Notes: generated by a model not told the origin, from the letters alone. Counted from the first letter of the stretch, positions 53,607 through 62,371 are shown. The stretch: 64,000 bases of DNA from Nonomuraea angiospora (GCF_014873145.1 NZ_JADBEK010000001.1:12214001-12278000); one strand, 5' to 3'. Numbers and translations: made by a program.

Positions 53607-53960
53607 ATGCCGATATCCCAAATCCTCACCATCACCGTGCCCGTCGCCGACCAGGAGCGGGCGCTGGCCTTCTACACCGGCGTCCTCGACTTCGAGGTGC
53701 GCGCCGACAACCCGTTCCCGATGGGCCGCTGGCTCACCGTCGCCCCCAAGGGGGCCGGGACCGCGCTGCTGCTGGCCTCCTGGTTCCCGGGCATGGCCCC
53801 GATCGGCGGCCTGGTGGTGGCCGCGCCCGACCTCGACGCCCTGGCGGCGCGGCTGCGCGAGCACGGCGTCTCGTTCGAGGGGCCGAGCGACGAGCCATGG
53901 GGGCGTCAGCTGCTGTTCCAGGACCCGTTCGGCAACGGGTTCGTGGTCAGCCAGGCATGA
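53607..53960 (+). CDS. VOC-family (glyoxalase/bleomycin-resistance-like) protein
   Basis: 117 residues, a single vicinal-oxygen-chelate module with two beta-alpha-beta-beta-beta repeats: ITVPVADQERALAFYTGVLDF and LVVAAPDLDALAARLREHG, ending in FQDPFGNGFVV. The ATG at 53607 is chosen because no ribosome site exists and a promoter places the mRNA start there (leaderless); a GTG at 53598 lies inside the -10. Coupled by ATGA to an ArsR gene, followed by an SRPBCC gene: a known small stress/detoxification arrangement of unknown ligand. Confidence 0.88.
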   Translation: MPISQILTITVPVADQERALAFYTGVLDFEVRADNPFPMGRWLTVAPKGAGTALLLASWFPGMAPIGGLVVAAPDLDALAARLREHGVSFEGPSDEPWGRQLLFQDPFGNGFVVSQA

Positions 53961-54289
53961 CGGCCGACCACGTGTTCACCGCGCTGGCCAGCCCGGCCAG
54001 GCGGGAGCTGCTGCGCCTGCTGCTCGACGAGGGCGCCCAGCCGGCCGGCCGGCTGGCCGAGCGGTTCGACATGAGCAGGCCCAGCGTGTCGGAGCACCTC
54101 AAGGTGCTCAGGGACGCCGGGCTGGTGGCCGAGACCCGCAAGGGGCGGGAGCGGCACTACCGGCTGGAGGCGGCGCCGCTCATGGAGATCCGCGACTGGC
54201 TCACCCCGTACGAACGGTTCTGGCGGGAGAAGCTGGCCGATCTCACGACCCTGCTGGACGAGATGGAGGACGACGACCATGCCCCGTGA
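53957..54289 (+). CDS. ArsR-family regulator (PAI2-like, without metal site)
   Basis: 110 residues. Winged helix with SPARRELLRLLLDEG, AGRLAERFDMSRPSVSEHL and VLRDAGLVAETRKGRERHYRL. The metal-binding Cys-x-Cys of arsenic/zinc sensors is absent, as in the ArsR proteins that travel with SRPBCC/AHSA1 genes. Starts within the VOC stop and overlaps the SRPBCC gene by 11 bp. It is the likely binder of the GTAGGAA palindrome upstream. Confidence 0.92.
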   Translation: MTADHVFTALASPARRELLRLLLDEGAQPAGRLAERFDMSRPSVSEHLKVLRDAGLVAETRKGRERHYRLEAAPLMEIRDWLTPYERFWREKLADLTTLLDEMEDDDHAP

Positions 54290-54734
54290 CACGGCGGCCG
54301 AGGACCTGCGCGCGATCAGGATCGACCAGTTCATCGCGCATCCCCCGAGGAAGGTGTGGCGGGCGCTCACCGAGCCCGAGCTGGTCGCCCGCTGGCTCAT
54401 GCCCAACGACTTCAGGCCGGAGGTGGGGCATCGGTTCACCTTCACCACGGAGCCCAAGCCGCAGGTGGGCTTCGACGGGATCGTCTACTGCGAGGTGCTG
54501 GAGCTGGAGCCGGAGAAGCTGCTCAAGATCAGCTGGAGCGACCGCAAGCTGGCAGACTGGACGGTCACCTGGCGGCTGGAGCCCGAGGGCAGGGGCACCA
54601 GGCTGTTCCTCGACCATGAGGGCTTCGACCCGGACGACGAGCTGCAGCAGCTCTCGCGCCGCATCATGGGCGGCGGCTGGCGCTCGCGCCACTTCCGCGC
54701 CATCGCCGCCGTCGTGGACGAACTGGACGCCTAA
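54279..54734 (+). CDS. SRPBCC/AHSA1-domain protein
   Basis: 151 residues, the START/AHSA1-like fold for a hydrophobic ligand or chaperone partner: IAHPPRKVWRALTEPELVARWLMP, FDGIVYCEVLELEPEKLL, WRLEPEGRGTRLFLDHEG. No enzymatic residues can be assigned. Third gene of the VOC-ArsR-SRPBCC operon. Its TAA stop interlocks with the TAG of the convergent pentapeptide-repeat gene (CTAA, 54731-54734). Confidence 0.9.
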   Translation: MPRDTAAEDLRAIRIDQFIAHPPRKVWRALTEPELVARWLMPNDFRPEVGHRFTFTTEPKPQVGFDGIVYCEVLELEPEKLLKISWSDRKLADWTVTWRLEPEGRGTRLFLDHEGFDPDDELQQLSRRIMGGGWRSRHFRAIAAVVDELDA

Positions 54735-56095
54735 GGATGTAACGCCGGGCTCGGCGGTTCCGCCTGGCGCTCGGCGTGCGAGGTGGACGTCCACATGACG
54801 GCGGCCGTGGTGATCGCCAGCAGCAGGGCGAACCAGCCCGCCGCCCGCCCCATGCGCATGCCGTAGCCGCACAGGAGCCAGGAGACCGACAGCCACCAGC
54901 GGTGACCGGCCTGGCGGCGCATCTCCATGGCCGCGAACGCGAAGTCGGCCGAGGTGGCGCGGTCGCTGGGCTGCAGCCCGGCGTAGAGGTCGGCCAGCCG
55001 GTCGGGGGTGGCGCCGGGGTCGCCCGGCGGGCCCCAGCCGCGCAGGGTGTGCTCGTCGGCCAGCGCGCGCCGGCGGGAGAACCAGCGCAGCATCGGCCAG
55101 CGCAGGCTCACCCGCAGGCCGCGCGGTGTGAGCGCGAACGTGCAGTCCTTGACCCGCACCCCCGACGGACGGGCCAGCCCGGCGAACCGGCACGCCGACA
55201 GGTCCAGCCCGTACAGCGCCAGGTCGGCCGCGTCCACCTGCCGCAGCGACGTCAGCGCGGACCTGCCCCGGCCGGTCACGGTGGCGGGGCCGCGCAGCAC
55301 CGCGCCCTCCAGGTCGGCCTGGGAGTCGGTCAGCCGCAGCGTCGTCGTGCCCGCCACCTCGACGCCGCGCAGGTCCACGCCGCACCGGGACACCGTCACG
55401 TCCAGGAGCCCGTCGGCGCGGGCCCTGGCCGCCGACAGCCTGCCGGTGGCCGACAGGTAGGCGTCGGCGGCGAAGTGCGCGGCCTCGAACCCGGCGTGCC
55501 CGCTGACCTTGCGGAAGGACAGGGTACGGCCGAAGCGCGCCCCTCTGAAGGCGCCCCCGTCGCCCAGCCGGGCCCCGTCGAAGGTGGCGTACCCGTCGAA
55601 CCTGGCCCCCTCGCACGACAGCCCGTGACCGAACACGGCCTGGCTGAACAGCGCGTCGCGGGACATCACGGCCCGGTCGAGGGAGACGTGCCCGCGCACG
55701 GTGACCCCGTGGAAGGACAGCTCGCGGGTGAACCTGGCGCCGGCCAGCGACACGTTGCCCTCGAAGCGGGCGCCGAAGAACGAGGCCAGCCGCTCGAACC
55801 TGGCCCCGTCGAGCGACACGTCGCCCGTGAACGTCACGCCGGACAGCCGTACGTCGCCGGTGAACCTGACCCGGTCGAGCCGGGCCCTGCCGGGCCTGCC
55901 GCCGGTGGCCTCGAGCACCAGGGACAGCAGCTCGCCGCTGACGGTGGTGCCGCGCAGGTCGAGCAGGCGGCCGGGGGACATCTCGTCGAGGGCCTGGGGG
56001 AGTTGGTCGGGTGCGAGGTGTGCGAGGCAGAAGCCGGTCGTCCGGCTGGCGATTCCGGTGCAGGCAGCCGAATACGCGCAGGTGACCCAGTCCAT
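54731..56095 (-). CDS. Pentapeptide-repeat membrane protein with N-terminal Cys/His cluster
   Basis: 454 residues. The N terminus has a C-x5-C-x10-C-x2-H pattern (CAYSAAC, then FCLAH), which looks like a small zinc site. Residues about 45-300 are pentapeptide-like repeats with the A(D/N)LxX/F rhythm in diverged form (VTFTGDVSLDGARFERL, ARFEGNVSLAGARF), giving a right-handed quadrilateral beta helix. A C-terminal membrane helix (about 415-438, WFALLLAITTAAVMW) anchors it. Role unknown; the domain commonly mediates protein contacts or DNA mimicry. Confidence 0.85.
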   Translation of the reverse strand: MDWVTCAYSAACTGIASRTTGFCLAHLAPDQLPQALDEMSPGRLLDLRGTTVSGELLSLVLEATGGRPGRARLDRVRFTGDVRLSGVTFTGDVSLDGARFERLASFFGARFEGNVSLAGARFTRELSFHGVTVRGHVSLDRAVMSRDALFSQAVFGHGLSCEGARFDGYATFDGARLGDGGAFRGARFGRTLSFRKVSGHAGFEAAHFAADAYLSATGRLSAARARADGLLDVTVSRCGVDLRGVEVAGTTTLRLTDSQADLEGAVLRGPATVTGRGRSALTSLRQVDAADLALYGLDLSACRFAGLARPSGVRVKDCTFALTPRGLRVSLRWPMLRWFSRRRALADEHTLRGWGPPGDPGATPDRLADLYAGLQPSDRATSADFAFAAMEMRRQAGHRWWLSVSWLLCGYGMRMGRAAGWFALLLAITTAAVMWTSTSHAERQAEPPSPALHP

Positions 56096-56189
56096 GAAGA
56101 GGTCATACCCGCCGGGGACGGTGTCAAGGTTCGATGTTTTAATGTTCTATCCCGTTTTATGTGGAAATATGCGCTCTAAATGGGCTCTA

Positions 56190-57560
56190 AAGTGCCGGGC
56201 ATGCGCGCTTTATCCCGGGCATCCCGCGACCTCGGAGGGGCTGTTCGTGTTCGCCCGGGAGTCGGTCAAGGACGTCAAGGTCGGTGATCGGGTCCTGGTC
56301 ACCGGCCGGGCGACCGAGTTCAACGGCTGGACCGAGCTGTCGCCGGTCACCGCCGTGGACGTGTGCGGCGCCGGGAGCGTGGCGGCCCAGCCGTACAAGC
56401 TGCCTATCGAGACCACGGGCGGCCTGGAGCGGGTCGAGAACGTGCTGCTCACGTTCCCGCAGCCGCTGACCGTCAGCGAGCACTACAACCTGGGCCGCTT
56501 CGGCGAGGTCACGCTCTCCTCGCAGGGCCGGCTGTTCCAGCCGACCGACCGGCCGGGCGTCGACGCGGCGCCGGACGCCCGCCGCTCGCTGCTCGTCGAC
56601 GACGGCTCCACCAGGGAGAACCCGGCCACCCTGCCGCCCGTCGTGCGCACCGGCGACGTCGCGTCCGGCGTCACGGGCGTGCCCGGGTACGGCTTCGGCA
56701 AGTACCGGCTGCAGCCGACCGAGCCGATCGGCTACAGAACGCCAACCCGCGCCCGCCCAAGCCGGTCCCCGTGATCGGGAACGTCAGGTCTCGACGCCGA
56801 CGCGGTCGCGCTCATGGAGGTCGAGAACAACGGCCAGACCGCGCCGCGGACGCTGGTGGACGCCGTGAACGCCGAGGTCGGCGCCGGTACGTACGCCGCG
56901 CTCACGCACCCGTACCCCGGCACGGACGCATCCAGGTCGCGCTGATCTACAAGCCCGGCCGGCTGACCCCGGTCGGCGAGCCGAGGGCGTCGCAGGACCC
57001 GGTGTTCAGCCGCCCGCCGCTGATCCAGACCTTCCGCCGCACGGGCGGCGGCCGGCCGTTCACGATGCTGGTCAACCACCTCAAGTCCCAAGGGCACCTG
57101 CCCGGCCGACGGCCCCGACGCCGACCAGGGCGACGGCCAGAGCTGCTGGAACGCCACCCGCGTCAGGCAGGCCCAGGCCCTGCTGGGCATCATCGCGGAC
57201 CAGGACCTGCCCCGCCCGATCGTGCTCGGCGACCTCAACGCCTCCGGCGAGGAGGACCCGATCGACACCCTTGAGGCGGGCGGCCTGGCCGGCGTCACCA
57301 AGCGGTTCGTGCCCGCGCCGCTGCGCTACAGCTACCTGTTCGACGGCCTGGCCGGCGAGCTCGACCACGCCATGGTCGGGCGGCAGCTGCTCAAGCGGGT
57401 GACGAGCGCGCCGATCTGGCACATCAACGCCGACGAGCCGCGCATCCGCGACTACAACACGGAGTACAACCCGCCCGGCCTCTACCAGCCGGACGCCTAC
57501 CGCTCCTCCGACCACGACCCCCTGGTCATCGGCCTGACCCTGCCGGGAGGCAAGGGATAG
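56190..57560 (+). pseudogene. Decayed ExeM/NucH-like extracellular endonuclease
   Basis: Pieces of a nuclease of the endonuclease/exonuclease/phosphatase fold appear in all three frames: an OB-like part (EGLFVFARESVKDVKVGDRVL region, 56230-56730), LMEVENNG (about 56815), ALIYKPGRLTP (56940), FTMLVNHLKS (57060), VLGDLNASGEEDP (57222-57260) and SDHDPLVIGL (57510). One-base losses are evident near 56736 and 56931, a one-base gain near 57092, and the conserved middle between NPRPPKPVPVIGNVR and the LMEVENN motif is missing (junction about 56786). The signal peptide and N terminus are gone. At least four lesions, so not functional. The stretch 56096-56189 is unusually AT-rich. Confidence 0.88.
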
Positions 57561-57582
57561 GTCCGGCGCCGGCCTGGACACT

Positions 57583-57608
57583 GGAATGCGGGTGAGAGGG
57601 TAGGGGTT
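57583..57608 (+). promoter_or_regulatory. SigR-type promoter of the thioredoxin gene
   Basis: GGAAT (57583-57587), exactly 18 bp, then GTT (57606-57608), the consensus of the thiol-stress sigma factor SigR (GGAAT-N18-GTT), 43 bp upstream of the thioredoxin start. Thioredoxin genes are classic SigR targets. Confidence 0.75.
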
Positions 57609-57650
57609 CATACCCATGGACAGTTTTCAGAGAGGAACGAGGAGCCACTT

Positions 57651-58016
57651 GTGGCGACCATCGAAGTAACAGAGCAGAACTTCAACGACATCGCCGACAA
57701 GGGGATCGTCCTGCTCGACTTCTGGGCGGAGTGGTGCCCGCCGTGCAAGAAGTTCGGTCCGATCTTCGAGCAGGCGTCGGGGCTGCACGAGGACATCACG
57801 TTCGGCAAGATCGACACCGACGCCGAGCAGGGGCTCGCACAGGGCTTCGACATCACCTCGATCCCGACGCTCATGGCCATCCGCGACGGCATTGTGGTCT
57901 TCGCCCAGGCCGGCGCCATCCCGGCGCCCGCACTCGAGGACCTGATCAGGCAGGTGCGGGCGCTCGACATGGACGCCATCAGGGCCGAACTCGCCGAGGA
58001 GATGAAGCAGAACTGA
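57651..58016 (+). CDS. Thioredoxin
   Basis: 121 residues, one thioredoxin fold. The redox site is WAEWCPPCKKFGP with Pro-Pro between the cysteines, instead of Gly-Pro, which usually tunes the potential; the cis-proline is in ITSIPTLMAI. The C-terminal helix is about 15 residues longer than in E. coli TrxA. GTG start with GAGGA upstream. A SigR promoter precedes it, so it is likely induced by disulfide stress. No thioredoxin reductase is adjacent. Confidence 0.93.
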   Translation: MATIEVTEQNFNDIADKGIVLLDFWAEWCPPCKKFGPIFEQASGLHEDITFGKIDTDAEQGLAQGFDITSIPTLMAIRDGIVVFAQAGAIPAPALEDLIRQVRALDMDAIRAELAEEMKQN

Positions 58017-58031
58017 CCCTTCCCAGGGGGC

Positions 58032-58901
58032 TCAGGGCTTGCGGGCGACCCCGACGTACCCGAACGTGATCCCGTTGCCGGGCGCGTCCGGGTCGTCGGG
58101 CCGCCAGCCGTTCGGGTACGTCAGCCCGGGTTCCTCCAGTTCGTACCCCTCGAAGAAGCGCAGGATCTCCTTGTCCGTCCGCAGGCTCAGCGCGGCCGTG
58201 GCCCGCCGGTAGATCTCGACGGCCTGCGGGGTGGTGTCCGGCGTGGTGTCGATGGCATGGCTGATCACCAGCCGGCTCCCGGGCGCGCTCGCCGCACGCA
58301 GCTTGCTCACCATGTCGTACGCGACGTAGTCCGGGATGAAGTGCAGGATCGCCAGCATCAGGAACGCCACCGGCCGGTCGAAGTCGATCAGGTCGCCCAG
58401 CTTGTCCAGCAGCGCGTCGGTCTCGCGCACGTCCGCCTGCAGGAAGTCCACGTTCCCGGTCCTGGCCAGCAGCGCCCTGCCGTGCACACAGACGACGGGG
58501 TCGTTGTCCACGTAGACGACCCGCGCCTCAGGAGCGATCTCGTGCGTGTTCCCCTGGGTCGGCAGCCCGGCGCCGAGGTCGATGATCTGCCGCACCCCCG
58601 AATCGACCAGGTGCCGCACGGCACGGCGCAGGAACGCCCTGTTCGCGCGGGCGCCCTCCTTGGTGTTGGGGAACGTCTGCAGGATCTGCTCGGCGGCTGC
58701 CCGGTCGGCCGCGAAGTTGTCCTTGCCGTCGAGGAAGTAGTCGTACATCCGCGCGACGTTGGGGACGTTAGGGTCCACCCCCTCCGGGGCACTGTCCACG
58801 ATTTCTCCTGAAATATCGCCCTTTTTGCGGGCGATCATAGCCGCGGTTTCCCCGATTTCCCCGGAATTTGGTTCTACTCGCGGTGCCAGTGAGACGTACA
58901 T
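58032..58901 (-). CDS. DUF574-type S-adenosyl-methionine methyltransferase
   Basis: 289 residues. The actinobacterial DUF574 pattern is clear: ARMYDYFLDGKDNFAADR, the SAM motif IIDLGAGLPTQGNTHE, VVYVDNDPVV, FLQADVRE and LAILHFIPDY. A family much expanded in actinomycetes, with unknown substrates. The start is uncertain: ATG 58901 has GGAAGGGG upstream, but ATG 58838 would give 268 residues, closer to the family norm. Convergent with thioredoxin, 15 bp apart. Confidence 0.85.
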   Translation of the reverse strand: MYVSLAPRVEPNSGEIGETAAMIARKKGDISGEIVDSAPEGVDPNVPNVARMYDYFLDGKDNFAADRAAAEQILQTFPNTKEGARANRAFLRRAVRHLVDSGVRQIIDLGAGLPTQGNTHEIAPEARVVYVDNDPVVCVHGRALLARTGNVDFLQADVRETDALLDKLGDLIDFDRPVAFLMLAILHFIPDYVAYDMVSKLRAASAPGSRLVISHAIDTTPDTTPQAVEIYRRATAALSLRTDKEILRFFEGYELEEPGLTYPNGWRPDDPDAPGNGITFGYVGVARKP

Positions 58902-59018
58902 CACCCCCTTCCCTCACCCCCCGCTCCACCTCCCTCGCACCGCGTGACACACCACCCCCGAAAGCCGCCGACCACCCCCTGGGCTCCCACGGGGACCACA
59001 CCGTCACGGACGGGTTTC

Positions 59019-59563
59019 CGCTACCGGGCGGGCGTCGCGGGCGGGTTACCGCCATCGGGCGGGCGTGGGGGCGGGGCGCTGCTCTTGGGCGCGCGTCGGG
59101 GCGGTCCGCTACTGCCGTGCGGGCGTCGCGGCCGGGCCGGTGCTATCGGGCGGGTGTCGCCGGGGGCGAGGCGTCCGGTCGGGTGCGGCTTTCAGCGGGC
59201 GGGGGCTCGTTGGCGAGGGGGTGTGGTGCTGGCGGCTCGCCCCGGCCCGGGCGTGAGTGACGAGCGTCCTCGTGCGCCTGCTCGCCTGCGGTCGCATGCC
59301 GCCGAACGCCGCCCCCGCCCCTCGCCCGCCGCCGCGCTATCGCCCCGCGCCAGCCCCCTCGCGCCTCGCCCCGCCCCGCAGGCGTGGGATGGCGTGCGGT
59401 GCCGCTCGCGCAGAGGTGGCGCCGAAGCCGGGCCTGCAGCGAAAGCCGGGCGCCGAAGCCGGGGGCGCGCCGAAGCCGGGCGGGCCGCTACCGCCGGGCG
59501 GGCGTCGCGGGCGGGCCGGTGCCTATCGGGCGGGCGTCGCCGGGGGCGAGGCGTCCGGCCGGG
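59019..59563. repeat. Dispersed ~78-bp direct repeat in a 724-bp non-coding gap
   Basis: A segment beginning CCGCTACTGCCG and containing GGGCGTCGCGG, CGGTGCTATCGGGCGGG and GTCGCCGGGGGCGAGGCGTC lies at 59106-59182 and again, about 90 percent identical by eye, at 59484-59563; a shorter copy is at 59019-59070. Open frames in 58902-59625 are Arg/Gly/Ala/Pro-rich without ribosome sites, so no gene is called there. The 5' flank of the methyltransferase gene is at the left edge. Confidence 0.75.
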
Positions 59564-59576
59564 GCGGGCAGCAAAA

Positions 59577-59610
59577 GGGGACGCGTGCCTGATGAGGCGG
59601 GCGCGTCCCC
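59577..59610 (-). terminator. Hairpin downstream of DAHP synthase
   Basis: GGGGACGCG (59577-59585) and CGCGTCCCC (59602-59610) form a perfect 9-bp stem with a 16-base loop, 16 bp after the DAHP synthase stop on the minus strand. Confidence 0.75.
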
Positions 59611-59625
59611 TCGGGTGCGGTGGGG

Positions 59626-61014
59626 TCAGCCGCGGTAGAGCTCGGCGACGCGGAAGGCGAGGTCGAGGGACTGGCTGCGGTTGAGCCGCGGGTCGCAGGC
59701 CGTCTCGTAGCGGGTCGCGAGATCGTCCTCGACGATCTCGTGCCCCCCGCCGACGCACTCCGTCACGTCGTCACCGGTGAACTCGATGTGGATCCCGCCG
59801 GGATGCGTGCCCAGCGACCGGTGCACCTCGAAGAAGCCCGCCACCTCGTCCAGCACGTCGTCGAGCCGGCGGGTCTTGTGCCCGCTGGGCGCCTCGAAGG
59901 TGTTGCCGTGCATCGGGTCGCAGATCCAGGCGACCCGCGCCCCCGTGGCCGTGACCTCCTTGACCAGGGCCGGCAGGTGCTCGCGGATCTTGGAGGCGCC
60001 CATGCGGGTGATGAACGTGAGCCGCCCCGCCTCGTTGCCCGGGTTGAGCTTCTCGATGAGGCCGAGAGCCTCGTCCGGCGACGTGCTGGGCCCGAGCTTG
60101 ACGCCGATCGGGTTGCGGATGCGGGCGAAGAAGTCGACGTGCGCCCCGTCGAGCTGGCGGGTGCGCTCGCCGATCCAGACCATGTGCGCCGACACGTCGT
60201 ACGGCAGCCCCGTACGCGAGTCGATGCGCGTGAGCGCGCGGTCGTAGTCGAGGATGAGCGCCTCGTGCGAGGAGTAGAACTCGACGGTGTGGAACTCCTC
60301 GGGGTCGGCCCCGCAGGCCCGCATGAAGGCGAGTGCCTGGTCGATCTCCCTGGCCAGTTGCTCGTAGCGGCGCCCGGCGGGCGACTCGGCCACGAAGTCC
60401 TGGTTCCACGCGTGCACCTGGCGCAGGTCGGCGTAGCCGCCCTTGGTGAACGCGCGGGCGAGGTTGAGGGTCACGGCCGAGGAGTGGTAGGCCTTGAGCA
60501 GCCGCCACGGGTCGGGCCGGCGCGCCTCGGCGGTGAAGTCGAACCCGTTGACCATGTCGCCCCGGTAGGCGGGCAGCTCGATCCCGTCACGGACCTCGCT
60601 GCCCTTGGAGCGCGGCTTGGCGAACTGGCCCGCGACCCGGCCGATCTTCACGACCGGCACCTTGCCCGCGTACGTCAGCACGATCGCCATCTGCAGCAGC
60701 GTCTTGAGCTTGTTACGCACGTTGTCGGCGGTCGCGCCGGAGAAGGTCTCCGCGCAGTCGCCGCCCTGCAGGACGAAGGCCTCGCCCCGGGCGACTGCGG
60801 CCAGCTGCTCCTTGAGCTGGTCGCACTCGCCGGCGAAGACCAGTGGGGGCAGGCCGCCGAGCTCGGCGACGACCTTGTCGAGCTCGCCGCGGTCGGGCCA
60901 GTCAGGTTGCTGCGCCGCGGGGAGGGCTCGCCAGGAATCGAGATCCACGAGATTGCTGCTCACGAGATACGAGGGTAATCCACTGGCTCCGGGCCCACGG
61001 ACCTCGTTGTCCAC
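59626..61014 (-). CDS. aroG: Class II DAHP synthase (first step of the shikimate pathway)
   Basis: 462 residues, the class II (plant/actinobacterial) form. It joins phosphoenolpyruvate and erythrose 4-phosphate to DAHP. Landmarks: LQGGDCAETF, KIGRVAGQFAKPRS, HVDFFARIRNPIGVK, RMGASKIREHLP, WICDPMHGNTFE and HIEFTGDDVTEC, which carry the metal and PEP-binding residues. The GTG at 61014 has no ribosome site, and an internal GTG at 60963 is an alternative. It is divergent from nothing: upstream lies an FAD enzyme on the same strand, 41 bp away. The symbol follows M. tuberculosis usage. Confidence 0.95.
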   Translation of the reverse strand: MDNEVRGPGASGLPSYLVSSNLVDLDSWRALPAAQQPDWPDRGELDKVVAELGGLPPLVFAGECDQLKEQLAAVARGEAFVLQGGDCAETFSGATADNVRNKLKTLLQMAIVLTYAGKVPVVKIGRVAGQFAKPRSKGSEVRDGIELPAYRGDMVNGFDFTAEARRPDPWRLLKAYHSSAVTLNLARAFTKGGYADLRQVHAWNQDFVAESPAGRRYEQLAREIDQALAFMRACGADPEEFHTVEFYSSHEALILDYDRALTRIDSRTGLPYDVSAHMVWIGERTRQLDGAHVDFFARIRNPIGVKLGPSTSPDEALGLIEKLNPGNEAGRLTFITRMGASKIREHLPALVKEVTATGARVAWICDPMHGNTFEAPSGHKTRRLDDVLDEVAGFFEVHRSLGTHPGGIHIEFTGDDVTECVGGGHEIVEDDLATRYETACDPRLNRSQSLDLAFRVAELYRG

Positions 61015-61055
61015 GTTGTGAGAATGCGCTTATACCTCTGGGGACTCGGAGGCGG

Positions 61056-62252
61056 TCAAAGTTCCTTTACGGACACGTGCTCGGGGCGCACCCCCAGCCC
61101 GATGAAACGCCGGGCCACCCGCTTGAGCAGGGGGATCCGCGTGAGGTCGCGGGGCATCCTGGACGGGTCGAGCCGGTTGCTGAGGGCCCGCTTGATCACC
61201 AGGTTCTGGAACACCCGCTGGACCGCCTGCGTGACCCGCGTGGGCGGCATCCGCCGCTTCTGCACCAGGCGCAGGGTGGACTCGGGGATCGGCGCGCCGG
61301 ACCTGAGCGATCCGGCCAGCAGGTTGGCGGTGGCGACGGCGTCCTGGACGGCCAGGTTGATCCCCACCCCGAACACCGGCGACATGGCGTGCGCGGCGTC
61401 CCCGATGCACAGGAATCCGGGCCGGTGCCAGCGGCGCAGCCGGTTGAGCGCGACGGTCAGCACGCTGACGTCGTCGAAGCTCCCGATCTGCCCGACCCGG
61501 TCGGCCAGCCACGGCAGCAGCGCCGCGACCGGCTCGCGGAGCGCGTCGATCCCGGCGCGCACCAGCTCGTCGAACCCGCCCTTGGGGATCACGTACGCGA
61601 GTTGCCAATAACTTTGCCGGTTGATGGCCACCATCATGCGTCCGCCGGAGATCCGCAGGAACGTGTCGTCGCGGTCGGACGGGTGCCGGGGCAGCCGGAA
61701 CCACACCACGTCCATCGGCGCGCCGAGCTCCTCCGGCACGAGCCCGGCGCGCTCGCGCAGGGTCGAGTGCCGCCCGTCGGCGGCGACGGTCAGGTCGGCC
61801 CTGATCTCGTGCTCGCCCGACTCGTCCCGGTAGCGCAGGCCGCGCACGGTCCGGCCCTCGCGGATCAGGTCGTACGCCTCGGCGTTCATCACCAGCCGGA
61901 AACTCGGGTAGCGGGCGGCGGCCGACGTGACGAGGTTGAGGAAATCCCATTGCGGTACGAACGCGATGTAGTCGTACTTGCCGGGCAGCCCGCGCAGGCT
62001 CGCCATCTTGGCGTCGCCGCGGTCGGTCACCATGGTGATCCCGTGCGCCTTGCGATGGGGGATCTTCAGGAACTCCTCGGCCAGCCCCAGCTCGTCGAGG
62101 ACCTGCAGCGTGGACGGATGGATCGTGTCGCCCCGGAAGTCACGCAGGAAGTCGCCGTGCTTCTCCAGCAGCGTGACCTCGACGCCTGCCCTGGCCAGGA
62201 GCAGCGCCAGCACCGCGCCGGCGGGCCCGCCCCCTGCTATTACACAGCTCAT
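61056..62252 (-). CDS. FAD-dependent monooxygenase (PHBH-like, FAD_binding_3)
   Basis: 398 residues. FAD motifs: GGGPAGAVLALLLARAGVEV start (GxGxxG), the DG motif VAADGRHSTLR and the GD motif CIGDAAHAMSPVFGVGINLAVQDA (landmarks GDAAH and GVGINLA). This is the group-A aromatic hydroxylase/oxidoreductase fold, single component using NADPH. ATG start with no strong ribosome site; an inverted repeat lies just upstream. Same strand as DAHP synthase, possibly coincident. Substrate unknown. Confidence 0.9.
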   Translation of the reverse strand: MSCVIAGGGPAGAVLALLLARAGVEVTLLEKHGDFLRDFRGDTIHPSTLQVLDELGLAEEFLKIPHRKAHGITMVTDRGDAKMASLRGLPGKYDYIAFVPQWDFLNLVTSAAARYPSFRLVMNAEAYDLIREGRTVRGLRYRDESGEHEIRADLTVAADGRHSTLRERAGLVPEELGAPMDVVWFRLPRHPSDRDDTFLRISGGRMMVAINRQSYWQLAYVIPKGGFDELVRAGIDALREPVAALLPWLADRVGQIGSFDDVSVLTVALNRLRRWHRPGFLCIGDAAHAMSPVFGVGINLAVQDAVATANLLAGSLRSGAPIPESTLRLVQKRRMPPTRVTQAVQRVFQNLVIKRALSNRLDPSRMPRDLTRIPLLKRVARRFIGLGVRPEHVSVKEL

Positions 62253-62266
62253 AATTCATCACCCGA

Positions 62267-62279
62267 TGAGATTGTCTCA
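62267..62279. promoter_or_regulatory. Inverted repeat before the FAD monooxygenase gene
   Basis: TGAGA-TTG-TCTCA, perfect 5-bp arms, 14 bp upstream of the monooxygenase start and 93 bp before the anti-sigma gene, in an AT-richer divergent region; a second CTCA-N5-TGAG overlaps it. Could be a repressor site for either gene. Confidence 0.4.
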
Positions 62280-62371
62280 CGTCATGAGAAAAGAGCAAGC
62301 CCCGCAGCCATCCGACATGCCCGAGTCGCCGAAGTACATGCGTGAGCCGCCTCTCACAAAGGGAGTGGATG

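Noticed and set aside
58905..59625. Small protein genes in the gap before the DAHP synthase terminator
   Set aside because: All frames are Arg/Gly/Ala/Pro-rich, without ribosome sites, and coincide with the dispersed repeats.
61015..61055. Promoter of the DAHP synthase gene based on TATAAG
   Set aside because: The box is not accompanied by a -35 at a proper distance and lies in the short gap after the FAD gene, so co-transcription cannot be excluded.
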